Source: Thalassoroseus pseudoceratinae (GTDB lineage: Bacteria > Planctomycetota > Planctomycetia > Planctomycetales > Planctomycetaceae). From it: a stretch of DNA of 64,000 nucleotides. Of the stretch, positions 17,987-27,572 are shown in pieces (the first letter of the stretch is position 1; each line of letters opens with the position of its first letter). The position numbers were made by a program, and so were the translations under genes. The stretch spans positions 992,001-1,056,000 of the forward strand of contig NZ_JAALXT010000002.1 of NCBI RefSeq assembly GCF_011634775.1, given 5' to 3'. The notes below the pieces were generated by a model. That model was not told where the DNA came from. It saw only the letters and a list, made by a program, of their open reading frames with translations, and ran no database searches.

Positions 17987-20482
17987 ATGTTGAATAACCA
18001 AATTCGAAGTGATTGTGGAAAATCCTGGAGTTCTCGGGTCTGGAGACCTCGTTTGTTGGCGAAAGGCTGTTTTGTCGGTTTTGCGTTCATCAGCTTGACG
18101 CTGTCCGGTTCGGCCGCGGAACCATTCGAGACCTTTCTCAAGAAACACTGCATCCGTTGTCACGGACCGCAGAATGAGGAGGGCGACATTCGTTTTGATC
18201 AGCTTTCGCGAAATTTTAAAGCGGGATTGGACACGCATCATTGGGCGGAAGCGCTTGACAAGGTCAACAGTGGCGAGATGCCCCCCGATGGCGAACCGCA
18301 GCCCACCGAGGATGAATTGGTCGAGTTCGTTTCGAGTCTCGATTCACGGCTTCAAGAAGGCCGGGCGGCGCGAATGGCGGCACGACCACCGGTGGCTCAT
18401 TATCGGCTCAGTCGGAAGGAATATCAGAACACGGTCTACGACCTGCTCGGCGTACGCTACGATCCGGCAAAACCTGGCGAGTTGAACGAGGACACGTTGT
18501 GGCATGGTTTCGAACGTATCGGGTCGCAGCTTTCGCTCTCGCCGTCCCACGTGGATCGATATTACCGGGCGGCGAACATCGTGCTCGACCGGGCTTTTCC
18601 GACGGTTTCCGCTGAGCCTCGCAAAATCCGAAAGACGGCCGCGGATTTGCGTTACGGCGGCGGAAAAAAAGAGCAGGAGACGTTGGATCGATTTGGCATC
18701 AAGCGTCCGTTGCGTTTTCTTCACTTCCCGGGACGAGTTCAGACCGCACTTGCGTCCAACTGGCTCGGAAAAACTGGTCCGGAGCACAGCGGACTCTATC
18801 GCTTGCGGCTTCAGGCCAGTGGAATTCGACCGCCCGGCGGCCAACCGGCCCACATGAGTATCGGAGTGCGAACCAGCGAGGAAACGGTCGATGGCCTTAT
18901 CGAATTCGATGTAACTGCTCCTGAGGATGAGCCACGGATTTACGAGTTCGAGGTGTTCCTCGAAATGCCAACCACGCTGCATTTCTGTGTAGTGGCGACC
19001 GATATTGTGGATCGACGGGGTGGCGCGGCCTTTCGGAATGCACTCGCCAGCCGAACGTATGTCTTCACGCACAGCAGCGAGACAGCGTTATTGAACCCCA
19101 ATGCTCCGCAGATGTTCGATGGCGACGGAAACGGGATTTTTTCGACCGTGCTTCTCGACTGGATCGAATGGGAAGGACCATTGGTCACTGAAGCCGAGAA
19201 ATCCCGACGAAGCGATGTGTTACCACCGGAAGACGCCACGCCCGAGGTCGTCGCGGAGCATTTGCAGCGGTTTGCCGAACGAGCTTGGCGGCGACCTGTC
19301 GAGATGCGGGAACTCGAGAACTATCTGCAATCCTACCATGCGGAACTTGAGGCTGGTGAAAAGCCGATCGACGCTTATCGAATCGCGTTGCAAGGCGTGC
19401 TGACTTCCCGACATTTCATCTACCTTGTCGAGGGTGATCCTCAGCCACGCGAAGAAGTCACGGACGCAGAACTCGCTTCGCGACTCTCGTACTTTCTCTG
19501 GAGTTCAATGCCCGACGACAAACTGTTGCAGGCAGCGAAAGACGATGCCCTGACCGGCGGTCGATTGGAACAAGAAGTGGACCGGATGTTGACCGACAGT
19601 CGAATCAATCGGTTCATCGATGACTTTTCCCGACAATGGTTGCAGCTGCACCGCGTCGGTATGTTCCCGCCGGACAAAAAACTTTATCCGCAATACGACG
19701 ATTGGCTCGAGGCAAGCATGCGAGCCGAACCGGTTGAGTATTTTCGTGAGATGTTCACGAACAATCTGCCTATCGAGGATTTTCTCGACTCCGATTGGAC
19801 GACGGCAAACGCTCGGCTGTGTGATTTCTACGGCCTTCCCGAACCCAAGGCGAACGGCTTTCAACGTGTGTCTCTGGGGCCGAACGATCATCGTGGCGGC
19901 CTTCTGACAATGGGGGCCGTGCTCGGATTGACGTCCGACGGCACACGTCACCGCCCGGTGCACCGTGGCGTTTGGGTCAGTGAGGCGATCTTCAACAAAA
20001 CACCGCCGCCACCTCCCGCCAACGTGGACCCGATCGAACCGATCCCGCCCAAGGGAAACAAAATTACGGTTCGTCAAAGAATCGAAGCCCACGCTCGAAA
20101 CACAAGTTGTGCCGCCTGCCATCGAAACATTGATCCATACGGATTGGCGTTCGATCAATACGATGCCATCGGCCAATGGCGAACCCATGAGCGGGTACTC
20201 ACGGGCGTCGGAGACGATCCCCAAGTCGACGCCTCCGGCAAAATGCCCGACGGGCGTCCGTTCACCGATGTGGTAGAATTCAAGCAGTTGCTACTCGACG
20301 ACCGTGAAGAGTTCACGCACGCCTTGATCGAACACCTCTGCACATATGCCCTTCGTCGCGTTCTCACTGTGGACGACAAAGACGATATCCAGATGATTGT
20401 CAGCGAAGCCCAACGAGAAGGTTATCGCTTGAAGGACATCGTGCGTGCGGTGGCGTTGTCTGATCTTATCAAGAAACGGTAG
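17987..20482 (+). CDS. Secreted PSD-type cytochrome c protein with beta-rich insert
   Basis: About 831 residues from the ATG at 17987 (a TTG precedes it). A signal peptide ends near SGSAAEP, followed by the cytochrome C domain with haem motif CIRCHGPQ near residue 56. DUF1587 ([17 protein letters not shown]) comes next. Residues of about 210-400 are an extra beta-rich domain ([33 protein letters not shown]), absent from the paralogue at 1546-3465 and probably carbohydrate-binding-like. DUF1592/DUF1595 ([15 protein letters not shown]), DUF1588 ([16 protein letters not shown]) and DUF1585 follow, with a second CxxCH ([12 protein letters not shown]) near residue 709. It is followed by a DUF1552 gene after 91 bases. 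It probably acts in the periplasm; no reaction is known for the family. Confidence 0.9.
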   Translation: MLNNQIRSDCGKSWSSRVWRPRLLAKGCFVGFAFISLTLSGSAAEPFETFLKKHCIRCHGPQNEEGDIRFDQLSRNFKAGLDTHHWAEALDKVNSGEMPPDGEPQPTEDELVEFVSSLDSRLQEGRAARMAARPPVAHYRLSRKEYQNTVYDLLGVRYDPAKPGELNEDTLWHGFERIGSQLSLSPSHVDRYYRAANIVLDRAFPTVSAEPRKIRKTAADLRYGGGKKEQETLDRFGIKRPLRFLHFPGRVQTALASNWLGKTGPEHSGLYRLRLQASGIRPPGGQPAHMSIGVRTSEETVDGLIEFDVTAPEDEPRIYEFEVFLEMPTTLHFCVVATDIVDRRGGAAFRNALASRTYVFTHSSETALLNPNAPQMFDGDGNGIFSTVLLDWIEWEGPLVTEAEKSRRSDVLPPEDATPEVVAEHLQRFAERAWRRPVEMRELENYLQSYHAELEAGEKPIDAYRIALQGVLTSRHFIYLVEGDPQPREEVTDAELASRLSYFLWSSMPDDKLLQAAKDDALTGGRLEQEVDRMLTDSRINRFIDDFSRQWLQLHRVGMFPPDKKLYPQYDDWLEASMRAEPVEYFREMFTNNLPIEDFLDSDWTTANARLCDFYGLPEPKANGFQRVSLGPNDHRGGLLTMGAVLGLTSDGTRHRPVHRGVWVSEAIFNKTPPPPPANVDPIEPIPPKGNKITVRQRIEAHARNTSCAACHRNIDPYGLAFDQYDAIGQWRTHERVLTGVGDDPQVDASGKMPDGRPFTDVVEFKQLLLDDREEFTHALIEHLCTYALRRVLTVDDKDDIQMIVSEAQREGYRLKDIVRAVALSDLIKKR

Positions 20483-20573
20483 CGGGGTTTGGCAACTTTC
20501 CCTCGCAGTATACCAAAAATCAAATCTCTGGCGGTTATCAACAATCCGCTTCATGCTCAAAGGTTAACAATCG

Positions 20574-21932
20574 ATGGCTAACTACTTATCCCAATCTTGG
20601 TTGATCGACCGTCGTCATGCTTTGCGGGGGATGGGGACTTGCATTGCACTTCCGTTTTTGGAGTGCATGGTTCCACTTCGTGCGGCGGAACAAACAACCG
20701 ATACGCCGCGACGAAGCGCGTTCATCTACCTTGCGAACGGCGTCCATTCACTGAACTATCAGATCACGACGCCGGGGAAAGACTATGAGTTCTCTCGGTC
20801 GCTGAAGCCCTTGGAAAAACACCGCGAGGTTATTACGCCGATTAGCGGTTTGCACCATCCGGGAGCGATTAGCCATCACCATAACTGCATCTCGGTTTGG
20901 CTAACTGGTGGAAAACTCGGCCCATCGGATCGCAATACCATTTCGGTGGATCAAAAGATGGCCGAGGTGACCGCACAGCACACGCGGTACCCATCAATGG
21001 AGATTGCGTTGACGCAAGGATCACTCGCTTGGACGGCTGACGGTGTTCAACTTCCGGCGATGCGTCGTTGCAGTGAGATTTTTCGGGCTCTGTTCGAAGA
21101 ACCCAAAGGAGGCATTACCGCTCAACGACGAGCCCTGCGTCGCAAAGCAAGTGTTCTTGACGATAACCTTGAGGAAGTTCGCAAGCTCAATCAGAAGATG
21201 AGTGCCGCGGACAAGGGACGTCTCGACCAATACCTGACTTCGGTCCGTGAAGCAGAGATTCGCACGCGACGAGCCGACACCTGGCTCGACACCCCACTCC
21301 CGGACATCGCCGAGGCCGACCGCAAACGGACCAACCGCGACATCCCGAAAACTCAAGCGGGCGATTACTTCCGAACGGTCTATGACCTGATCTTGCTCGC
21401 ATTCCAAACGGATGTCACGCGGGTCGCGACGTTCAGCTTGGGCGGCGAAGGGGATGCGTTTGCAATTCCTGAAATTGGCATTACCGAATCGCGTCATCAG
21501 CTGAGCCACCATGGCGGCGACGTGGGCTATATGGAAAAGCTCACCAACTACGATACCTTCGCCATTGAGCAGTTTAGCTACTTCTTGACGCGACTCTCAG
21601 AGACGAAAGACCTAAACGGCAAACCGCTTCTGGGTTCGACAATGGCACTCTTTGGGAGTGGCATGTCGTATGGTCATAGTCACGGCAACGCCAACTTACC
21701 CCTGGTACTCGCAGGCGGTTCGGACCTCGGTCTTAAGCATGGTCGGCATCTCGATTTCAATCAAGGGCACTTCGAAGGTTACCGACTCGATAAACCGAGT
21801 CAGCATTACGGTCTCTGTAGTCGCCCTGCAAACTCAAACGCCCACATGAGCAACCTATTGCTCTCAATGGCCCAACGAATGGGCGTCGAGACCGACAACT
21901 TCGGTGACAGTAACACTGCGATCGATGTGTAG
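20574..21932 (+). CDS. DUF1552 domain protein, second copy
   Basis: A 452-residue protein with an AAGG site upstream of its ATG. The N-terminus has a twin-arginine-like signal ([10 protein letters not shown] followed by a hydrophobic run). Family features shared with the copy at 107-1495 are an early [10 protein letters not shown] segment, the helical [13 protein letters not shown] segment, [15 protein letters not shown], and a late [20 protein letters not shown] motif. It forms the second PSD/DUF1552 pair in the window. The two copies are clearly diverged rather than a recent duplication. Function unknown; location probably periplasmic. Confidence 0.9.
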   Translation: MANYLSQSWLIDRRHALRGMGTCIALPFLECMVPLRAAEQTTDTPRRSAFIYLANGVHSLNYQITTPGKDYEFSRSLKPLEKHREVITPISGLHHPGAISHHHNCISVWLTGGKLGPSDRNTISVDQKMAEVTAQHTRYPSMEIALTQGSLAWTADGVQLPAMRRCSEIFRALFEEPKGGITAQRRALRRKASVLDDNLEEVRKLNQKMSAADKGRLDQYLTSVREAEIRTRRADTWLDTPLPDIAEADRKRTNRDIPKTQAGDYFRTVYDLILLAFQTDVTRVATFSLGGEGDAFAIPEIGITESRHQLSHHGGDVGYMEKLTNYDTFAIEQFSYFLTRLSETKDLNGKPLLGSTMALFGSGMSYGHSHGNANLPLVLAGGSDLGLKHGRHLDFNQGHFEGYRLDKPSQHYGLCSRPANSNAHMSNLLLSMAQRMGVETDNFGDSNTAIDV

Positions 21933-22101
21933 ACCCCATGGCACGAGTGTGCTCTTAAACGAAATCTCAACCCTATGTTCTCACTAGCATCGAGGTGAGA
22001 CGAGTCGGACAGGGCTGGCGAGGCATTCGAGCGTCCTCCGCGGACATAGAAACACGTGATACTTTCTCCTAGATCAATAACCTTGAATATACCGGAACGC
22101 G

Positions 22102-23412
22102 ATGTCTAGTTTAATTGAGAACTCTAGAATAAGAACCGTCCCATTCTTTGCGCTGTCTAGCAAATGTTGCGGGCTGGGTCTCGGTATTTTGTTATTTCTG
22201 ATGACAAACGTTGCGATCGCGGAGGACGAACCGTATCGGCCCGAGGTCGGAAAGTTCCCTCCAATCGACCAGGCGCTTTCTTATCGAGGTGAACTCGTAT
22301 TTGTGGATCATGCCAATCGTCGCGGCAGCCTTCGGATCGAAGGTGCAGGCATGTTTTACCGGAACGACCCGCATCCATTTGCGATGCTTCCCTACGGTAT
22401 CGTTCGCTACCATGGTGCACCGGCGGATCTTCGTGATGTACCCCTCGGTACTGTGCTGCACGCTCGGGCTTTTCTCCCACCAGATCCGAAAATATCGTCG
22501 GTGCCGGTGTTGCCGGTCAACAACCGTAAAAAGAATGCAGGCTATAGCGGTGCTGGGACGGCTCCTGCGGAAAATCATGTTCTCCTGCTCGAGGACGAGC
22601 CCAGCTACTGTCAGCGTGTCGGCAAAGTTTGGAAGCTGAAAGAATTGGAGATTAAGAACAATCAAGGAATGATTGTCGCTAGTCGGGCAACGAAAGATGG
22701 CAGAGACGGTGACGCGAATGAGGAAGCGATGACCTTCGATGCTGCCACCCGCATCTGGCGGGGGCGTGAGTGTCTGGGAATTGACGATTTGATCGCTGAA
22801 AAAGTCTGGCCCAGCGAAGGCAAGAAAGCATTCGACGGTCAGCCTGTGTTTCTCGGGATCACTTGGAAGCCCACTCCCGGCGGCGTGTTTACGCGGTTCC
22901 ATATTTCGGATATCTGGCTGGATGACACCGCCATGCAACGTGCGGCTCAACAACAGACGGAGACACACAAAGCGTTTGTCCGAAGTCGTTGGATGCCTGC
23001 TGTCGTCGATGCCGTCGAGTATGGAAAATTCGGCCGGGCCAAAGTGTCCGCGACCTTGTTCGGTGGGATGGATGAATCACTCTACGCTGACTTCAAAAAA
23101 GGAAGCTCAGCGATGATGAATGCTGTTGAGAATACGTTGAAGCACACTCATGGTGCATACGGCCCCTCGCACATGGCGTCGAAGGGCTCCATTCTCGACG
23201 TGATCCAAACGGAGGACGACATTCCTTTGGGAAGTAGCGGTATTCAGATTCAATTCGAGACCGACCTTATTATCGAAGGCATCCGCCCTGGTCGAGTGGT
23301 TCGCGTCTGCCCAGGCAACTGGCCTCGCGTCAATGTGCCCCGTGAGGAATACCTCGGAAGTGGCAGCCCAGAAGAACGCTTCCCGACTCCCGACATCTTC
23401 CCGAAGTACTAA
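22102..23412 (+). CDS. Exported protein of unknown function
   Basis: A 436-residue protein I do not recognise. Residues 15-41 form a hydrophobic signal ending near VAIAEDEP. The mature part is soluble with mixed alpha/beta composition. It includes GELVFVDHANRRGSLRIEG and GTVLHARAFLPPDP, which look like beta-strands of an OB- or SH3-like barrel. ENHVLLLEDEPSYCQRVGK and LEIKNNQGMIVASR resemble segments of that barrel repeated. A helical middle around residues 290-340 and a second barrel-like part (ILDVIQTEDDIPLGSSGI) follow. It lies between the DUF1552 and sialidase-like genes on the same strand, with gaps of 169 and 145 bases. I infer a secreted planctomycete-specific family and assign no function. 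Confidence 0.7.
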   Translation: MSSLIENSRIRTVPFFALSSKCCGLGLGILLFLMTNVAIAEDEPYRPEVGKFPPIDQALSYRGELVFVDHANRRGSLRIEGAGMFYRNDPHPFAMLPYGIVRYHGAPADLRDVPLGTVLHARAFLPPDPKISSVPVLPVNNRKKNAGYSGAGTAPAENHVLLLEDEPSYCQRVGKVWKLKELEIKNNQGMIVASRATKDGRDGDANEEAMTFDAATRIWRGRECLGIDDLIAEKVWPSEGKKAFDGQPVFLGITWKPTPGGVFTRFHISDIWLDDTAMQRAAQQQTETHKAFVRSRWMPAVVDAVEYGKFGRAKVSATLFGGMDESLYADFKKGSSAMMNAVENTLKHTHGAYGPSHMASKGSILDVIQTEDDIPLGSSGIQIQFETDLIIEGIRPGRVVRVCPGNWPRVNVPREEYLGSGSPEERFPTPDIFPKY

Positions 23413-23557
23413 GACCAAGTGGCTTCCGCAAATATCTTCGCTCGGGCGTCAGGTAACGACATCGGTTGTTGTGTACCGGCCGCGGGTTCGAAGTCACTAG
23501 ACGTAACCCACAACTCAAACCTACTTTGCACCCGGACTTCTCGGACTCATCGACCAT

Positions 23558-25522
23558 ATGAAACTTCTTAGCGTTCTCTGTTTTGCTTTGTCATTCGTCT
23601 TCGTCGCCGTCTCTGATGTGGCTTGTCTTTCGGCCGGTGAGAACTTGGTTCTCGCCGAATCGCCGAGGCAGAATACCGATCAGAAAACAGCAACACGAAT
23701 CGCCAAGATGGAGAAAGTGGCAGACCATGCCCTCGTTCCTCCCGTCCTGAATACATCGCCTCTGCCCGAGTACGACTATGAGAATTTAGACTATGGCATG
23801 ACGATTGGCATCGAACGCACGCCGGGTGGTCGATTGCGGGCCTGCTGGGTTGCTGGTGGTGACAGTCCGGCAGCTTACTTCGTATTGGCGACATCAGATG
23901 ATGACGGTCGGACATGGTCGAAACCACGGTTGGTGGTTGATTCGCACGCCAAAGAGTTGCCCAGACCGCGAAGTATTTTGGTTGGGAATCTATGGACCGA
24001 CCCGTTGGGACGCCTGTGGCTGATTTTCGATCAATCAATGGACATGTTCGACGGGCGAGCCGGCGTGTGGATGACTCGATGTGACAATCCGGATGCCAAC
24101 GAGCCCACGTGGTCAGCCCCGCGACGCATTTGGCATGGAGTTACACTCAACAAGCCAACGATACTCTCGACGGGCGAATGGATGTTGCCAATTTCGCTCG
24201 ATCAACGCGGCGGGTTCGGACCGTTCAAAGGATGCTTCTCCGAGCTTGACCCGATGCGTGGAGCCAATGTTTTTATCTCGACGGACAACGGAGAAACTTG
24301 GAAGCGGCGTGGAATGGCGACCTTCCCGAATCCTGACTGGCACGAACACATGATCGTTGAACGGAAGGACGGTTCACTGTGGATGTTGGCACGGACACGG
24401 AAAGGCATTATGCAATCAGTGTCCACGGATGGTGGCCGTACTTGGTCCAAGGCGTCTGAACCGCCAGCCATTCGCCAACCGAACGCACGGTTTCACGTCC
24501 GACGTCTCCATTCTGGTCGTATTCTCTTAGTGAAGCATGGTGACCAAATCGATTCCCATCAGGGGCGAGTGCAACTGAGTGCCTGGCTGTCGGATGATGA
24601 AGGAAAGTCTTGGCATGGTGGGCTTGTCCTCGATGAGCGAAAAGGAATCTCGTATCCAGACGGATTCCAAGCTCCTGATGGCACCATCTATATTTCTTAT
24701 GATCGCAATCGAGCTACCGATGGGGAAATCCTGATGGCTCGATTCACGGAAGAAGACATCCTGGCGAAGCAAATTCAAGGGCCAAAATCGCAACTCAAGA
24801 TTCTGATCAGTCGCCCGCTGGCTCGCTTGACAAAGCCGGAATCAGACTTCACGTCACTCTTCGATGGCAAGACATTCGACGGATGGGACCATTCGGGGAA
24901 CTGGGTGATTGAGGATGGGGCGTTCTACCGAAAGTCGCGTGGTGGTTCGTTGACCTACACCGCAGCGACTGTACCCGATGATTTTGAACTGCGATTCGAC
25001 TGGAAGGTTTCCCAGGGGTGTAACAGCGGTGTGTATTACCGGCCGGGACAAGTTGAGTATCAGGTGCTCGATAATATCGGCAGTCCCTACGGCGAGAATG
25101 CACGACAGGCGGCGGCCTCGCTCTTTTTCTGTATGGCTCCTTCGAAAGATGCCACCCGGGCCGTCGGAGAATGGAACACCGCCCGAGTTATCTGTCAGGG
25201 AAGTGTGATCGAACATTGGCTCAATGGTGAACGAGTCTTGTCCTTCGACTATGAAGACCCGAAGTGGAACTGGTACGTTAAGTTGCTCGCTGCCCGTGGT
25301 GGTGATCTCACAGGACGTAACGGCCAGCTGTGGCTGCAAGATCATGGCCATGACGTCTGGTATCGCAATTTGCGATGGCGGGAGATACCGCAAGACGAAG
25401 AGATTATCCCTGAACAATACTTCGAACCAATGCCGGTGACGGGCTCCGCGCTAGCGAAAGAAGAAGCACGTGTGAAGGCCATGCTTAGAGCTCAAAAAGC
25501 CAAGCAAACGCCAAAAAAGTAA
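23558..25522 (+). CDS. Secreted sialidase-like (BNR) protein fused to a DUF1080 domain
   Basis: A 654-residue protein with a signal peptide (about residues 1-27). Residues 50-410 form a sialidase-type six-bladed propeller with several Asp-box repeats: SDDDGRTWSKP, STDNGETWKRRG, STDGGRTWSKA and SDDEGKSWHGG. Residues 428-620 are a DUF1080 (3-keto-disaccharide hydrolase-like) jellyroll, opened by SLFDGKTFDGWDH and containing SGVYYRPGQVEYQVLDN and EWNTARVICQGSVIEHWLNG, both characteristic. The pairing suggests an extracellular glycan-active enzyme. Asp-boxes alone do not prove sialidase chemistry, and the arginine triad cannot be assigned by eye. It follows the unknown exported protein. Confidence 0.88.
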   Translation: MKLLSVLCFALSFVFVAVSDVACLSAGENLVLAESPRQNTDQKTATRIAKMEKVADHALVPPVLNTSPLPEYDYENLDYGMTIGIERTPGGRLRACWVAGGDSPAAYFVLATSDDDGRTWSKPRLVVDSHAKELPRPRSILVGNLWTDPLGRLWLIFDQSMDMFDGRAGVWMTRCDNPDANEPTWSAPRRIWHGVTLNKPTILSTGEWMLPISLDQRGGFGPFKGCFSELDPMRGANVFISTDNGETWKRRGMATFPNPDWHEHMIVERKDGSLWMLARTRKGIMQSVSTDGGRTWSKASEPPAIRQPNARFHVRRLHSGRILLVKHGDQIDSHQGRVQLSAWLSDDEGKSWHGGLVLDERKGISYPDGFQAPDGTIYISYDRNRATDGEILMARFTEEDILAKQIQGPKSQLKILISRPLARLTKPESDFTSLFDGKTFDGWDHSGNWVIEDGAFYRKSRGGSLTYTAATVPDDFELRFDWKVSQGCNSGVYYRPGQVEYQVLDNIGSPYGENARQAAASLFFCMAPSKDATRAVGEWNTARVICQGSVIEHWLNGERVLSFDYEDPKWNWYVKLLAARGGDLTGRNGQLWLQDHGHDVWYRNLRWREIPQDEEIIPEQYFEPMPVTGSALAKEEARVKAMLRAQKAKQTPKK

Positions 25523-25545
25523 GATGACAGGACTCGCGATTCCGC

Positions 25546-25597
25546 CCGACCTACGACGATGGCAAGGCGATAGCCAAATTTCATCGTCGCAAGTCGG
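25546..25597 (-). terminator. 16-bp stem-loop in a convergent intergenic gap
   Basis: Bases 25546-25561 and 25582-25597 form a 16-bp stem in minus-strand RNA, with two pairs that are G-U wobbles, around a 20-base loop. On the plus strand the same two positions are C-A mismatches, so the hairpin is better formed in minus-strand transcripts. It starts 37 bases after the stop of the minus-strand HAD gene. No T-run follows. I read it as a probable transcript-end hairpin. Confidence 0.5.
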
Positions 25598-25633
25598 CCA
25601 ATCATATCGTGCATTGACGAGGTTCCAAGTTCA

Positions 25634-26629
25634 TCACTTTTCAGGGTAGATTCGTATCCAGTCTTTTTTCATATCGATCACGGTCCACCCCTGTTGTGGG
25701 GCGTCGGCAAGGGCCTTGTCGAGTTGACCAATGTGCGAGTTCCGGTCGTACGCCCATTCACGTTCTGCATCGGTATGATGCACGATCAGTCCGAAACTTG
25801 GCGATCGACCAATCGTCGTATACTGCAGCATTTGCCAATCACCGTCAGAATTCCCGGCTGCAAAGATGGGGCGTCGACCAATATGGTAATGGATTCCGAT
25901 TGGCTTGCCCTCTTTGTCGTCGATGAAGTTGACCTCAGGAAGACTAACGATCACCGGTTGACCATCGCGAATTTCGTACTGAGTCTTGATTCTGCTGCCG
26001 ACCACTTGCTCTGGGGGAATTCCATAGACGGCTTCCGTCCAGGGACGCATAAACTCAATACCTCCGCCTGACACAATGTAAGTCTTGAAGCCGTTCGCAC
26101 GCAGGTAAGTCAACAGTTCTAGCATCGGTTGGAATACCATCTCCTTGTAAAGCCTTCCGGTCTTAGGATGCTTTGCTTTGGAAATCCAATCCGTCACTTC
26201 TTGCTCGAATTCTTCGCTAGTCATACCGGAATGAGTGGTAGCGATGAGTTTCAGCAACGACTCCTTACCGCCTGCCATGACTGCTTTCAGATCTCCTTCC
26301 AAGACACCTTTAAACGGCTGTTTCTTGCTCCACTCCGGATGCTTTGATGCCATCGCCTTGACGCGATCAAACGCGAAGGCAATTTGAAAGTAATAAGGTT
26401 GTTCACTCCAAAGCGTGCCGTCATTGTCAAAGGTCGCGATCCGAGCTTCCGGCTTAACATAGTCCGAACTCTGTCGGTCTGTCACACGTTCGACAAAACC
26501 AATGATAGCTCGTTTGGTGCCGGTCTCGTTCCAAGATGGAAGTGGATCAGCGGCATCCAAAGACGCCGTGACAAAGAGCGTAACCAACACCGCATAGACA
26601 TAGTTGAGATTTAGTAGCAACGATTTCAT
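25634..26629 (-). CDS. Exported HAD-superfamily phosphatase
   Basis: About 331 residues from the ATG at 26629, which has GAGGAG upstream; a further ATG twelve codons earlier is less likely. The N-terminal hydrophobic stretch VYAVLVTLFVTASLDA is a signal peptide. HAD motif I is TFDNDGTLW (nucleophile Asp and general acid Asp). Motif II is YIVSGGGIEF. Motif IV is AGNSDGDWQML. The cap sequence resembles the phosphoserine-phosphatase-like secreted HADs of bacteria. It should hydrolyse small phosphomonoesters in the periplasm; the substrate is unknown. It is convergent with the sialidase-like gene. The catalytic set appears complete. Confidence 0.87.
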   Translation of the reverse strand: MKSLLLNLNYVYAVLVTLFVTASLDAADPLPSWNETGTKRAIIGFVERVTDRQSSDYVKPEARIATFDNDGTLWSEQPYYFQIAFAFDRVKAMASKHPEWSKKQPFKGVLEGDLKAVMAGGKESLLKLIATTHSGMTSEEFEQEVTDWISKAKHPKTGRLYKEMVFQPMLELLTYLRANGFKTYIVSGGGIEFMRPWTEAVYGIPPEQVVGSRIKTQYEIRDGQPVIVSLPEVNFIDDKEGKPIGIHYHIGRRPIFAAGNSDGDWQMLQYTTIGRSPSFGLIVHHTDAEREWAYDRNSHIGQLDKALADAPQQGWTVIDMKKDWIRIYPEK

Positions 26630-27032
26630 TGGGGTAGCATTCTCCTCGCTTGAGTGAATTCTCATTGACCAGATACCCGACGTCCGTCGTCAAGCAGCAC
26701 ACAAATCGTGCATAATTACCGTGGAGATTATACCACCGCCCAATCGTCTCCAAAGCAGGGGCTTCACAAGTTGAATGAAATTTGCTGAAACGAGATTAGT
26801 AGTGTTTTGCGAGACGCATAGAACTGGCTGAGTCGCCCTGAAGCCACTTCCGGTTCGAGAATCTTCCGGTGTGACTTTGATGCGTCTTTGGAGGGGATGC
26901 GTGTTCCGGCTGATTGGTCGCCAGGTTGGTGAATCGGCATCCTTGTCCCCCGCAAACGCGGCATATCGACATTTGCGAGGGGGGATTGTTACGCGATCGA
27001 ATTCATGATGCGTATCAATAGATGTGGAGGTT
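26630..27032. other. Intergenic region with one stem-loop (26946-26985)
   Basis: About 400 bases between two minus-strand genes with no convincing reading frame. The clearest structure is a stem of CGCAAA/TTTGCG extended by TCCCC/GGGGA with a single bulged base, at 26946-26956 and 26972-26985. It lies some 50 bases after the stop of the upstream lipoprotein gene. It is not followed by a T-run on the minus strand. The HAD gene promoter is presumably in the remaining part, but I cannot place it. Confidence 0.45.
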
Positions 27033-27497
27033 CTACTGCTCGAGTTTGAGCTCAACGTCAGAATTGCCTTCGGGACCCACGTCGAAGGTCAGCGGTGTGG
27101 TACCGATGGAACCGTAGACCTTTGGTGTATGCCAGATTTCTTCCGATGAGATCGGGCCAAGTTCTGGGTCTTCCGGATTTGGAACAGTTTTGACCTCGTG
27201 CTTCTTCACCGTCACCTTATGCTTGCCTGGGACTGCACCATCAGCGGCTTCGTAGGTTGTCAGCTCGAACTGCCCTTGGGCGTCTGTGCGACCATGTGCA
27301 GTGACGTCCTTGGTTTCCGAGTGGAAATTGACCGTGGCGCCCTCGATCGGCTTGCCGTTGACCAGCACAACTCCGCTCACCGGCACGACCTTCTCACGTT
27401 TTTCGGTCCACTCATCCTGAGTTGCTCCGCCGCATCCCACCAAGCTACCAACGATTAATGTGGCGAATGCCCAATTCACTATCGATCGGACCGTCAT
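27033..27497 (-). CDS. Lipoprotein with transthyretin/carboxypeptidase-regulatory-like domain
   Basis: A 154-residue protein with a GGGGAGAG ribosome site. A short signal ends in the lipobox SLVGC (Cys 22), so it should be lipid-anchored. Residues 38-120 form a single beta-sandwich of the carboxypeptidase-regulatory/transthyretin-like type: VVPVSGVVLVNGKPIEGATV followed by GRTDAQGQFELTTYE and PGKHKVTVKKHE. This small lipoprotein typically follows DUF1559 genes in Planctomycetota, as here, 75 bases after one. No enzymatic residues are apparent; a structural or binding role at the envelope is likely. An intrinsic-terminator-like hairpin separates it from the DUF1559 gene. Confidence 0.9.
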   Translation of the reverse strand: MTVRSIVNWAFATLIVGSLVGCGGATQDEWTEKREKVVPVSGVVLVNGKPIEGATVNFHSETKDVTAHGRTDAQGQFELTTYEAADGAVPGKHKVTVKKHEVKTVPNPEDPELGPISSEEIWHTPKVYGSIGTTPLTFDVGPEGNSDVELKLEQ

Positions 27498-27525
27498 ACT
27501 CTCTCCCCAGCGATGTCACGCAAAA

Positions 27526-27554
27526 GAAAAACGCGGCCTATCCACAGACCGCGT
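27526..27554 (-). terminator. Intrinsic terminator between DUF1559 gene and lipoprotein gene
   Basis: On the minus strand, ACGCGG (27554-27549) pairs with CCGCGT (27536-27531) and the stem is followed directly by TTTTCTTTTG. It begins 19 bases after the DUF1559 stop and ends about 30 bases before the lipoprotein start. It fits an intrinsic terminator or attenuator that lowers lipoprotein expression relative to the DUF1559 gene. Confidence 0.7.
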
Positions 27555-27572
27555 CCAAAGCAATTTTTTCGA

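Noticed and set aside
17617-18153. 178-codon minus-strand frame over the start of the PSD gene
   Set aside because: It overlaps the signal peptide and haem motif of the plus-strand PSD protein and has no family features.
21939-21956. TGGCACGAGTGTGCT as a possible sigma-54 promoter
   Set aside because: The GG to GC spacing is one base short of the consensus, and no sigma-54 activator is nearby.
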